Both the position numbers and the translations under genes were made by a program. The notes below the pieces were generated by a model. That model was given only the letters and a program-made list of their open reading frames with translations. It was not told where the DNA came from and made no database searches. Positions 8,009 to 15,724 of a stretch of 64,000 nt of DNA are shown here, one piece after another; position 1 is the first letter of the stretch, and each line of letters opens with the position of its first letter. The stretch comes from Streptomyces sp. NBC_01571 (lineage in GTDB: Bacteria > Actinomycetota > Actinomycetes > Streptomycetales > Streptomycetaceae): the NCBI RefSeq assembly GCF_026339875.1, contig NZ_JAPEPZ010000004.1, forward strand, positions 105,799 through 169,798, read 5' to 3'.

Positions 8009-8914
8009 TCAGAACGTGGTGATACGGATGAGGGCGGGGGCGATGAGGAAAGCGGCCATGAGGAACACGATCGCCAACGCGGGGACGTGCATCGCCTCGG
8101 TCGCTTCGTTCGCGGCTTCCTTGCGGTCGGCGAGGAGACCACGGCGGACCACGGCCGCCTGTGCCTCCAACTGGTCATAGACGGCGGCCTGTTCTTCCCC
8201 CGCCAGGGCGAGGGAAGCGGCGGGCCGGGCCAGTTCGGGCACGTCGAGTTCGGCGGCGAGCCGGCCGAGGGCATCCCAGGGGCTAATCCCGGCGAGGCGA
8301 GCGTGTTCGACGGCGTCCCGGATCCGCACGGCGGCCGCTCCGTCGCCGGACTCCACGGCCCGGGCCAGGGCCTCGGCGGCACCGGCATCCGAACTGCGGG
8401 CCAGCGCGACCCGCTCCAGCAGCGACGCCGTGTAGTACCGGTACTCCCGACGTCGTTGCCGGGCCTTCGAGCGCACGTCGTCCAGGGCTTTGAACACCAT
8501 GAACACGGCGCAGCCGATCCCGGCCGCGAGCGGCACGACGATGGGGAGGACGATGCCTCCGACTCGCAGCAGGAACACGATCCACTGCGGAATGAGCAGG
8601 CCCGCCAGCCCGTACAGGGCGCACCGGCCCAGCAGCGCGGACGGCGCCATCTCCAGCAGGGACAGATCCCGTACCGGGAGCCGGGATGCGAACGTGGTCG
8701 TCGTCATCAGCCGGGCCCCGACCCGGTCCGCCCACACCGCCGGCCCCCGCCCCACAGGCGCGCCAGACGAAGGAACGGAGGGACCCGTGGGGGAGTGGGT
8801 ACGCCGCAGGACCTCTTCCAGCGGGGTACGGCGCGGGCGCAGACTGCGGATGGCCAGGACGGCGCTCCCGGCGGTCACGGCGCCCAGCAGCATGCCGGGA
8901 ACGGACAGACTCAT
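8009..8914 (-). CDS. tadC: TadC-like pilus assembly membrane protein
   Basis: 301 residues. It belongs to the GspF/TadC inner-membrane family: an N-terminal membrane segment, two central ones (LLGRCALYGLAGLLIPQWIVFLL and VLPIVVPLAAGIGCAVFMVF), a cytoplasmic helical domain with ARLAGISPWDALGRLAAELDVPELARPAASLALAGEEQA, and a C-terminal membrane segment near AIVFLMAAFLIAPALIRI. It overlaps the tadB stop as ATGA. It works with TadB as the platform on which the TadA ATPase acts. Confidence 0.85.
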   Translation of the reverse strand: MSLSVPGMLLGAVTAGSAVLAIRSLRPRRTPLEEVLRRTHSPTGPSVPSSGAPVGRGPAVWADRVGARLMTTTTFASRLPVRDLSLLEMAPSALLGRCALYGLAGLLIPQWIVFLLRVGGIVLPIVVPLAAGIGCAVFMVFKALDDVRSKARQRRREYRYYTASLLERVALARSSDAGAAEALARAVESGDGAAAVRIRDAVEHARLAGISPWDALGRLAAELDVPELARPAASLALAGEEQAAVYDQLEAQAAVVRRGLLADRKEAANEATEAMHVPALAIVFLMAAFLIAPALIRITTF

Positions 8915-9831
8915 CGCAACGCCCCCTCACGCTCGCTCGTCTCGTCCCGCTGCTCCGCGGACAGCAAGGTCCTGGGTTCGGCATCCATCGCAGCCATCCG
9001 CCGCAGCCACAAGAGAGCGAGGACGAACAGGGCCGCCAGGACGACGAGTCCGAGTTGCCCGAGCGGTGTCGCGAAGGGGGCGGCGTAGCTGCCGTTGAGG
9101 AGGATCGCGCCGACGACGGCGATCGCGAACAGGGACACCCGGCGTGCTTCGGAGCGTGCCTTGGCCCGCTCGGCGTCGATGTCCCGCAGGTCCGCGGCCT
9201 GCCGGGCCACCAGGGAGGCCTGAGCGGTCAGGGCGCGGGCGAGGCCGGGGCCGCGGCTGGTGACGTGGTCCATGAACAGCTGGGCGATGTCGTCCCCGAC
9301 CCGGTCTCCGAGGTCGTCGGCGAGCGCCCGGTAGGCAGTCCGCGCCGGCACACCAGAGGACAGCCTCTCGGCGAGAGCGCCGACTTCATGCCGAAGCAGG
9401 GCGGGCACGGTGTCCAGGGCGACGATCGTGGCCTCCAGCGGTTTGCCGCCGGAGCGGACGCTCGCCAACTGCTGGAGCCATTCCGCCAGGGCCTCCAGGC
9501 GGGAGATCTCCGCCCGGCCCGATCCGCCGGGGTGGAGGATGAACGGCAGTCCGGCGACGATCGCGGCCGCGAGCAGGCCGTGCACCGGCCACCCGGTCGC
9601 CGCCCATATGACGATCCCGGCCACCGCGGCGGCCGCCAGGAGCAGCCGGTAGTTGTCCCGCCACCCGGGCGGGAGTTCCGCCACCGCATGCGCGGCCCGG
9701 CCGCGCAGTCCCGCTCCGCGGCCGCGGGCCTTCGGGCGCCAGCCGCGCGCGACAGCTATCAGACCGGCACCGCCGAGTGCGCAGGCTGCGCCAGCGCCCA
9801 TTCCGAGAACGGACAGGTAGGACAGGCTCAT
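8911..9831 (-). CDS. tadB: TadB-like pilus assembly membrane protein
   Basis: 306 residues from the ATG at 9831, which overlaps the tadA stop as ATGA; a longer frame to 9864 would run inside tadA. A first membrane segment is at the N-terminus, others near NYRLLLAAAAVAGIVIWAATGWPVHG, and two close to the C-terminus. The cytoplasmic domain carries the family features LEALAEWLQQLASVRSGGKPLEATI and RTAYRALADDLGDRVGDDIAQLFMDHVTSRG. It is the partner of TadC. Confidence 0.85.
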   Translation of the reverse strand: MSLSYLSVLGMGAGAACALGGAGLIAVARGWRPKARGRGAGLRGRAAHAVAELPPGWRDNYRLLLAAAAVAGIVIWAATGWPVHGLLAAAIVAGLPFILHPGGSGRAEISRLEALAEWLQQLASVRSGGKPLEATIVALDTVPALLRHEVGALAERLSSGVPARTAYRALADDLGDRVGDDIAQLFMDHVTSRGPGLARALTAQASLVARQAADLRDIDAERAKARSEARRVSLFAIAVVGAILLNGSYAAPFATPLGQLGLVVLAALFVLALLWLRRMAAMDAEPRTLLSAEQRDETSEREGALR

Positions 9832-11417
9832 GCCGCGCCTCCCGTCCTGCGCATCGGCTGCCATTGGCCGTGCGGGTACTGGGTGAGCCAGCCGCGGTGG
9901 AAGCCTGAGCGTTCGAGCTTGCGCATCCGGCGCTCGGACATCGGTGTCCTGGTGGGCACAGCCCGCTCCTCGCCGGCTTCCTCGCGCGGAGCGAACACGG
10001 GAGACAGCGCAACACCGCCGCCCTCGCCGCGGCCGGCGGTCTCCCAGACGTGCGTGACGAAGCGGTGCTCCTGGCCGCCCTGGTCGGTCTCGTCGATGCG
10101 GTCCACGTAGACGATGAGGTCGACGGCGGCCGCGATGAGCCGGTAGGCGGCCTGGTCGCTGAGACCGGCCCTCGCCAGGGGCACCATCAGCCGGTCGACG
10201 ACCGACTCAGGGTCCTTGGCGTGCAGGGTGCACATCGAGCCCGCACCGCCCGCGATCATCGCCTCCAGCATCGCGACGGCCTCCTCACCGCGTACCTCAC
10301 CGACCATGACCCGGGTGGCCTTGTAGCGCAGCGAGACGGGGACCAGGTCAGCGAGGGTCACCTGGCCGGTCGCCTCCCGCTCGCCGTTGCCCTCCCGGGT
10401 GCGGAAGGCGAGGACGTGGGCGTGGGAGCCGGGATCGTCGAAGTGCAGGCGCAGTTCGGGTTCGCTCTCCAGCGTCGCCAGCCGCTCACGCGCCGGGACC
10501 TCCCGGCCCAGGGCCCGCATGAGCGTGGTCTTCCCGCTCGCCATGTCCCCGGCGATGATCATCGATAGTCCCGCCTTGACGGCCGACGACAAAAACGCAG
10601 CCAGCACCGGGTCGACGGCGCCCCACTGCACGAGCTCTGCGAGCCCGGCGCGCTCGAGGACGTGCCGCCGGATCGCGATGACGACGTCTTCAGTCAGCAG
10701 GGTCGCCGCCACGCGCGATCCGTCCGGGAGGTCGAACTCGACGCGCGCGGTGGCATAGGACAACTGCCGCTCGCCATGTCCGGAGGCCGCGGCCATCTGG
10801 TTCACCCACTCCACGGCCTGACCGGGCGTGGAGAAAGGGGAGCGGACGCGCTCGCGGGGCCGGCTGTAGGAGTCGATGTACATCCACTCGCCGTCGATCA
10901 GGACATCCTCGACGCCCGGCCGGTCCAGGACCCGCTGGAGGGCACCGGCCAGGAACATCAGGTTGAAGACCTCGATCCGTACCCGTTCCAGGTCCTCGCC
11001 TGCCAGCGGAGGGTGGCTGAGTGCCCACTGCTGCGCCCACTCGGCGACCCGCGCGCGGACCCGGCCGCGGACCGCCTCCTCCAGATCCTGGCCTCCCAGC
11101 GGTGTCCCGGCCGCCCGGCGCTCTTTGCGCAGAGCGTCGATGTCGGCGGCCACCTGCTGACGCAGCGCAGTGATCGCGTCCCACGGGACCGGCAGAGCAC
11201 CGGGCAGGGACGCGGCAGCGACCACATCTCCCGGCCCGACCGCCTTCACGGGCCCGCCTGTATCTGCCGACCGGCCGCCCGGCATGCCCGGTGCCGTCGG
11301 AGGTGTAGTGCGCACTGCCGTTACTGAAGACGGGCTGCTGTGGTCGGTGAGTAGACCGGCGAGCCGTGTCGCGCCGTACGGACCGGCTGCCCCGTTCCGC
11401 GGGGAGGTCTCAGCCAT
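9828..11417 (-). CDS. tadA: TadA/CpaF secretion ATPase
   Basis: 529 residues from the ATG at 11417; the frame extends to 11465 but that part lies within cpaE. It is a VirB11/CpaF-type ATPase that powers pilus assembly. Visible motifs: an N-terminal domain with VEDVLIDGEWMYID, Walker A MIIAGDMASGKTTLM at about 290-300, an Asp box around ERLATLESEPELRL, Walker B-like RVMVGEVRGEEAVAMLEAMIAGGAGSMCTLHA with the His box (TLHA). Ends with a basic, tryptophan-rich tail. All catalytic elements are intact. The gene overlaps cpaE by 8 bp and tadB by 4. Confidence 0.92.
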   Translation of the reverse strand: MAETSPRNGAAGPYGATRLAGLLTDHSSPSSVTAVRTTPPTAPGMPGGRSADTGGPVKAVGPGDVVAAASLPGALPVPWDAITALRQQVAADIDALRKERRAAGTPLGGQDLEEAVRGRVRARVAEWAQQWALSHPPLAGEDLERVRIEVFNLMFLAGALQRVLDRPGVEDVLIDGEWMYIDSYSRPRERVRSPFSTPGQAVEWVNQMAAASGHGERQLSYATARVEFDLPDGSRVAATLLTEDVVIAIRRHVLERAGLAELVQWGAVDPVLAAFLSSAVKAGLSMIIAGDMASGKTTLMRALGREVPARERLATLESEPELRLHFDDPGSHAHVLAFRTREGNGEREATGQVTLADLVPVSLRYKATRVMVGEVRGEEAVAMLEAMIAGGAGSMCTLHAKDPESVVDRLMVPLARAGLSDQAAYRLIAAAVDLIVYVDRIDETDQGGQEHRFVTHVWETAGRGEGGGVALSPVFAPREEAGEERAVPTRTPMSERRMRKLERSGFHRGWLTQYPHGQWQPMRRTGGAA

Positions 11418-12315
11418 GGCTGCCTCCGGCGCGGGCGGCGAGCTGCTGCACCAAGCTGGCGACACCTGGGGTGGCTGGCACGGCGCTGCTCATCTGCATC
11501 ATCAGCCGTCTGCGGTCGGCGTGTTCGCGCAGCGGTCCCATGGCGTCCCGTGCCGCGCGCATGAGCCTGGAGCGGGTGACCGCGCGGGGCATGGATCCGC
11601 CGGTAGCGAGGTAGGCGGCGGCCGTCGGGTCCCAGGGCAGGCTGGCAAGGACCGGTGCTCCCAGGGCGTGGCCGACTTCCTCGTTGCGGTAGCCGTCACC
11701 GACCAGGAGCAGGCCAAGGGCCTGCCATCCCCGCCCGGCCTCGGCCAGTTCGGCCTGGAGCGCCTGGACGGCGGGGAAGGCGAGGGCCTGGCCCGCCTCG
11801 CTCGCCTGGACCACCAGCAGCACCAGGTCCGCTTCGCGAAGAACGGGAGCGGGCGTGAGGACAGGGTGCAGTCGGCCGCCGTCCCAGGCGAGGCGGCCGC
11901 CGTCGACGAGAACGTCCCAGCGCAGCTGCTGGTCGGTGGTTTGCAGAACGTTGAGCAAGGTCGGCCAGATCCCGGTCAGGGACGCGGCCTGCCGTGGGTC
12001 GGTCAGGCCCGGCAGGGCCACCCTGTCGTCGCTGTCGTCGAGCGGCCACAGATGTTCCGCCACCTGCGGGGTGAAGTCTCCGTCACCGTGACCGCGTGCC
12101 CAGTCGGCCTGCGGCAGCCGGTGCAGCCCGATACGGCCGTCGAGGCGCTCGCCGTGCGGGTCGCGCGGAACATTGCGCAGCAGGCCGTGCCGCAGGCTCC
12201 CCCCGGCCATATCGAATTCGGCGAGCAGCACGGGCCGCCTGCCGGCGAGCGCGAGAGCCGCCGCCGTGGTGGTGACACCGTCGGACTTCGCGGAGACCAG
12301 AGCGATCAGAGCCAT
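11410..12315 (-). CDS. CpaE/TadZ-like ParA-family protein, atypical Walker A
   Basis: 301 residues, overlapping the cpaB stop as TGATG. N-terminal MALIALVSAKSDGVTTTAAALALAGRRPVLLAEFDMAGGSL is the start of a MinD/ParA ATPase. The deviant Walker A normally reads KGGxGKTT; here it is KSDGVTTT, so the signature lysine is present but the P-loop lysine is replaced by threonine. Later QASEAGQALAFPAVQALQAELAE and LVGDGYRNEEVGHALGAPVLASLPWDP fit the family (the switch region and the PxD element). It probably positions the pilus machine at the membrane. Nucleotide hydrolysis may be weak or lost. Confidence 0.8.
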   Translation of the reverse strand: MALIALVSAKSDGVTTTAAALALAGRRPVLLAEFDMAGGSLRHGLLRNVPRDPHGERLDGRIGLHRLPQADWARGHGDGDFTPQVAEHLWPLDDSDDRVALPGLTDPRQAASLTGIWPTLLNVLQTTDQQLRWDVLVDGGRLAWDGGRLHPVLTPAPVLREADLVLLVVQASEAGQALAFPAVQALQAELAEAGRGWQALGLLLVGDGYRNEEVGHALGAPVLASLPWDPTAAAYLATGGSMPRAVTRSRLMRAARDAMGPLREHADRRRLMMQMSSAVPATPGVASLVQQLAARAGGSHG

Positions 12316-13010
12316 CAGGAGCCTCCTTCGCGGGGCTCGCGCACGAGCGCGATCTGCTTGGCCGCCGCCTTGGTCGCCAGGAGGGCCCCGTCGGCGGGGG
12401 AGACGATCAGGTTGACGACCAGCGCCCCGGTCGAGTCCGGCGTACCGATGGTCTTCACGGTCGCCGGGATCGTGACCGACGCCGTGTCCTTGTCCCTGGT
12501 GCCGGTGTCCTCGGTGCCGCCGGGGGCGGGCAGGACCACGGCGGCGACCTTGTCGCCGGCGCGCAGTTCGTCCCGGGGGGCGTTCCCGCGCTTGACCTCC
12601 ACGCCGACGACCTGGGCAGCATCGCCGAGCGCACCGCCGGGGGTGAGCTGCGCGGGCGAGAGGAGCCCGCCGTGCCGGAGGTCGACGGCCGCCCGCTTCC
12701 CGATCACAGTCGCGCGCTGGGCGGCGGCAACGGAGGACAGGCCCGGGTCCTTGGCGAAGGACACTGTCGTCAGGTCCTGCGCCGTCAGCCGGTGCCCGGC
12801 CGGGACGTCGCGGGCGATGGCCAGGACGTCGACGCGGTCGCCGGCCCGGGCCACGACCACGGCGCCCCCGAGCGCGCCGATCAGCGTGACCAGCACGAGC
12901 AGCACGGTCGTTGACCAGCGTCGGCCCGGAGTCTTCTTCGTACCGGTGCTGGGCGGGAGGTCGCGGGGTCGGGCATCGAGTCGCGGGGGGAATGACGTCT
13001 GAGTGTCCAT
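12315..13010 (-). CDS. CpaB/RcpC-like SAF-domain protein
   Basis: 231 residues. One N-terminal membrane anchor (TVLLVLVTLIGALGGAVVVARAG) is followed by a SAF domain: VLAIARDVPAGHRLTAQDLTTVSF, then GKRAAVDLRHGGLLSPAQLTPGG. This matches CpaB/RcpC of Flp pilus loci, membrane-anchored proteins exposed outside the cytoplasm that may bind wall polymers. It sits between the secreted protein gene and cpaE, in the usual Tad order. Confidence 0.82.
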   Translation of the reverse strand: MDTQTSFPPRLDARPRDLPPSTGTKKTPGRRWSTTVLLVLVTLIGALGGAVVVARAGDRVDVLAIARDVPAGHRLTAQDLTTVSFAKDPGLSSVAAAQRATVIGKRAAVDLRHGGLLSPAQLTPGGALGDAAQVVGVEVKRGNAPRDELRAGDKVAAVVLPAPGGTEDTGTRDKDTASVTIPATVKTIGTPDSTGALVVNLIVSPADGALLATKAAAKQIALVREPREGGS

Positions 13011-13053
13011 GAGCCTGAGCCGGTGCCCTTCTTGTCGAACCGTGAACTGGAGG

Positions 13054-13944
13054 TCAGGAGTTGAGGGCCTGCGATTGGGCGATCGTCAGCGTCACGGCGG
13101 AGGTGCGGACCTCGGTGAGCTGCCCGGCCTCGCCGGTGCCGTCGACCTGCCAGTCGATGTCCCACGTCGCCGTCGCCGTCACCCGGTATCGGCCGGAGGG
13201 TGCAGTGCTGGAGGGCTGGGCGTAGACGTGTCCGCAGGTGGGGGACTTCCGCAGCCCGAATGACGTCTTGTAGGCCGAGCCGGGGCCGTGGCAGGTCACC
13301 GACGTGCCGTCCCCCATCGACCACACCACCTGCGACACCTTCGCTGTGGCGGTCACCGTCACCGCGCCTGCCGAGGCATTCGCCGTGTTCGGGCCCCAGG
13401 TGGTGGCAGACTGGCCCGCCGCCATCCACACCGGCATCCCGACCAGGCCGGTGCCCCCGGGCCGGGGGCTGATCTCGATGTCCGGGCCCTCAAGCAGCAT
13501 CTTGTCCACGGCTTGTTGGGCCAGGACCCGCGGGTCGACGGCGGGCGCTGGTGCGGTGGCCGACCAGAAGGTGTCGATGGGCAGAATGAGACTGCCCGCA
13601 GCCTGCGCGCCCGCAATGCCCGCGGGGCAGACCCGGGTGTAGACGGCGCCGTCACCCGGCCGGTGTCCGTCCCACAGGGCGCTGCCCGCGGCAGGCTGCG
13701 GCGACATCTTCTGCACCACACATGGTGGCGGCGCCGTACCGGCCTTCCCGACGGGCTTGGTGGCTGCGCCTTTGTGGCCGGGAGTGCCGCCGTGGGCGGT
13801 GTGGTCGTCGGCGCACACGGAGACCCAACTCCCGGGCTGCGTGGTGCACATGCCGCCACCGGCGTGGGGCTGGGCCGCGGCCTGGCCGGTGAGACCCGTC
13901 CCGGCGAGAACCGTGAACGCGGCGAGAGGAACAAGCCGCTTCAT
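13054..13944 (-). CDS. Secreted PKD-like protein of the Tad locus
   Basis: 296 residues from the ATG at 13944, which overlaps the lipoprotein stop as TGATG. A Sec signal peptide is clear (MKRLVPLAAFTVLAGTG then LTGQAAAQ; cleavage near AAA-QP). The mature part is Gly/Pro/Thr-rich with paired cysteines. Its C-terminal half has a PKD-like beta fold: VVWSMGDGTSVTCHGPG, then SPTCGHVYAQPS and YRVTATATWDIDWQVDG. Exported proteins of this type commonly flank actinobacterial Tad genes; adhesion or pilus anchoring is a guess. Confidence 0.65.
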   Translation of the reverse strand: MKRLVPLAAFTVLAGTGLTGQAAAQPHAGGGMCTTQPGSWVSVCADDHTAHGGTPGHKGAATKPVGKAGTAPPPCVVQKMSPQPAAGSALWDGHRPGDGAVYTRVCPAGIAGAQAAGSLILPIDTFWSATAPAPAVDPRVLAQQAVDKMLLEGPDIEISPRPGGTGLVGMPVWMAAGQSATTWGPNTANASAGAVTVTATAKVSQVVWSMGDGTSVTCHGPGSAYKTSFGLRKSPTCGHVYAQPSSTAPSGRYRVTATATWDIDWQVDGTGEAGQLTEVRTSAVTLTIAQSQALNS

Positions 13945-14564
13945 CAGCCGTGTGTGCACTTCGTGGCCTGCGGTGTCGCGCTGAGGATCATCCACTGGTT
14001 CCCCCACTTCTCGGCCTTGACGATCGTCCGGTACTGGGTGAGCTGGGTCTTCGGCGACGGAACGGCCGCGCCGGACTTGCGGTAGGTCCACTTCCAGTCA
14101 GAGATGTCGAGGCAGTCCGACAGGGTCGCGCTCGGCACCTGCTTGCTCGTCGCGAGCGCGGTCACCCGAACGTCGTGGGAGGGGCGGCCGTTGGTGGTGA
14201 CGTCCTTGGCCTTCATGGACGCCAGGTCGCTCTCCACGCGGGCCACTGCCGCTCCGGCGGCGTACTTCTTGAGCCGGGTGCCGTTGACGGAGCCCGTCTT
14301 GTAGGCGGTGACCTGTTCCTGCCAGTAGCTGGAGTAGGCGGACAGGACCGCCTTCGTCTCCGTCGCCTGCGGATCCGCGGGCGACGGCGCGATGGTCGAG
14401 GCCCGGGACTGCGACGGGGTAGCCGGCTTGGCCGCATCGTTGCTGCCGTCGTCGCTGCACCCCGTGAGAGGGAGGGCTAGGCAGAGCACTGCGCCCGTTG
14501 CGGCGACGGCGCGGTTTCGGATGCGAACGGTGAAGCGGCCCCGAAGGCCGGCGTGCGATGTCAC
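13944..14564 (-). CDS. Lipoprotein heading the Tad operon
   Basis: 206 residues. The start chosen is the GTG at 14564, with GGGGGAG six bases upstream; the open frame continues to 14759 but without a comparable site. A basic N-terminus and hydrophobic stretch end in the lipobox LPLTGC, so it should be lipid-anchored outside the membrane. The rest is an NTF2-like length domain with AYSSYWQEQVTAYKTGS and CLDISDWKWTYRKSG. First gene of the pilus operon; its promoter should lie in 14565-14821. Confidence 0.7.
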   Translation of the reverse strand: MTSHAGLRGRFTVRIRNRAVAATGAVLCLALPLTGCSDDGSNDAAKPATPSQSRASTIAPSPADPQATETKAVLSAYSSYWQEQVTAYKTGSVNGTRLKKYAAGAAVARVESDLASMKAKDVTTNGRPSHDVRVTALATSKQVPSATLSDCLDISDWKWTYRKSGAAVPSPKTQLTQYRTIVKAEKWGNQWMILSATPQATKCTHG

Positions 14565-14821
14565 GATGTCTCCCCCAACGGCTCCAATGAACATGCCCCT
14601 TGCTCCGATCGCCCTGCACCGACGGCAACCGCCTGGCGCGGCCTGGTCCCACCTGCGGTGATGTGCTTCCGTAGTCGGCAGGCTACGCAGCAGGTGGTCA
14701 ACTGCCCAGCAGAAACGGGGACTTGAACCGGGCATTCGCGGGCGTACCGGGGCACACAAGAGGCTCTATGTCGACAAGGCGATCTGTGCACTTGTGATGG
14801 TTCGAAATGGTGTGGCGCGGG

Positions 14822-15724
14822 TCACAGATCGGTCCAGGAGCGTTGGTCGCCGCCGTGCCCTTTCAACGGCGTCCATACCGGACCGGTCGCGCCGTGCTCC
14901 TCGATTTCTTCCAGCACCGCTGCCCCCATGGGCACGGCCCGGGCGAACGGAGCCACCAACGGATGTTCTGCGGCCATCGCCCGAAGGTCTTCGATCCGGT
15001 TCGCCAGCCGTACGGGCTTCGCGCCCGTGAGCACGAACAGAATGCGCGGGAACACAGGGTAGGACCGCTGCCAGAACGGAACGTGCGGCTGCCGGGTCCG
15101 CTGCCTGGAGGGTGCATAGGTGTGCAGGCGGGCGTAGTCGATCAGCTTGCGGGCCAGCCGCTCACTGCTGGTGGTCGCACGGTCCACCTCGACCAGGCAC
15201 CGGAGCTTCGTGCGCCGGCCGTCCTGCCCGTGCAGCACGTAGTGCATCAATGCGTCAGCGATGAGCCGCTCCCGGTCCCCCAACGCGTGGGCGACCTCCG
15301 GAGTCCAGTCCAGGTAGTCGTGTTCGTCCCCCCGGCGACGGGCGTCGGCGACGAACGCCAAATGGGTGCGTACCGCCGTCAGGGTGTGGGCGGTCTTCAG
15401 GGAAGCCGCGGTCCGCGAGGTCACGGGCGGGGCCGGCCGTCCCCGCATATGGGGAAGGTCTCGTACGAGCTGGGCGCCCTCAGCGGTGAGGAACCAGGCC
15501 CTGGCACGCGAGTTGGGCAGGGGCACGAAGTCGACGAGGCCTTCGCGGCGGAACCGGTTCAACGGTCGCGACACTGTCTGCCGAGCAGAGTCGGGCCTGA
15601 GCAGGTGCCCGAGTTGGCCTGCGGTGGCCATCCGGTGCTGAGCCAGAGCGGCGATGATCTGCTGCGGCAGCGTCTCGTGGACTGCAGGCACGAAGATGCC
15701 GTCACGGGTAGGGATGGCGGTCAC
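14822..15724 (-). CDS. Replication-relaxation family protein
   Basis: 300 residues, last gene of the conjugation operon, its start overlapping the coupling-protein stop. The N-terminal 100 residues form a winged helix (IIAALAQHRMATAGQLGHLLRPDSARQTVSRPLNRFRREGLVD), followed by the domain typical of the Replic_Relax family (TAHTLTAVRTHLAFVADARRR, then LRCLVEVDRATTSSERLARKLIDYARL). Such proteins occur on actinobacterial and firmicute mobile elements beside VirD4-like ATPases. Its position suggests a DNA-processing role at the transfer origin. No relaxase active-site motif (HUH tyrosines) is recognisable. Confidence 0.75.
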   Translation of the reverse strand: MTAIPTRDGIFVPAVHETLPQQIIAALAQHRMATAGQLGHLLRPDSARQTVSRPLNRFRREGLVDFVPLPNSRARAWFLTAEGAQLVRDLPHMRGRPAPPVTSRTAASLKTAHTLTAVRTHLAFVADARRRGDEHDYLDWTPEVAHALGDRERLIADALMHYVLHGQDGRRTKLRCLVEVDRATTSSERLARKLIDYARLHTYAPSRQRTRQPHVPFWQRSYPVFPRILFVLTGAKPVRLANRIEDLRAMAAEHPLVAPFARAVPMGAAVLEEIEEHGATGPVWTPLKGHGGDQRSWTDL

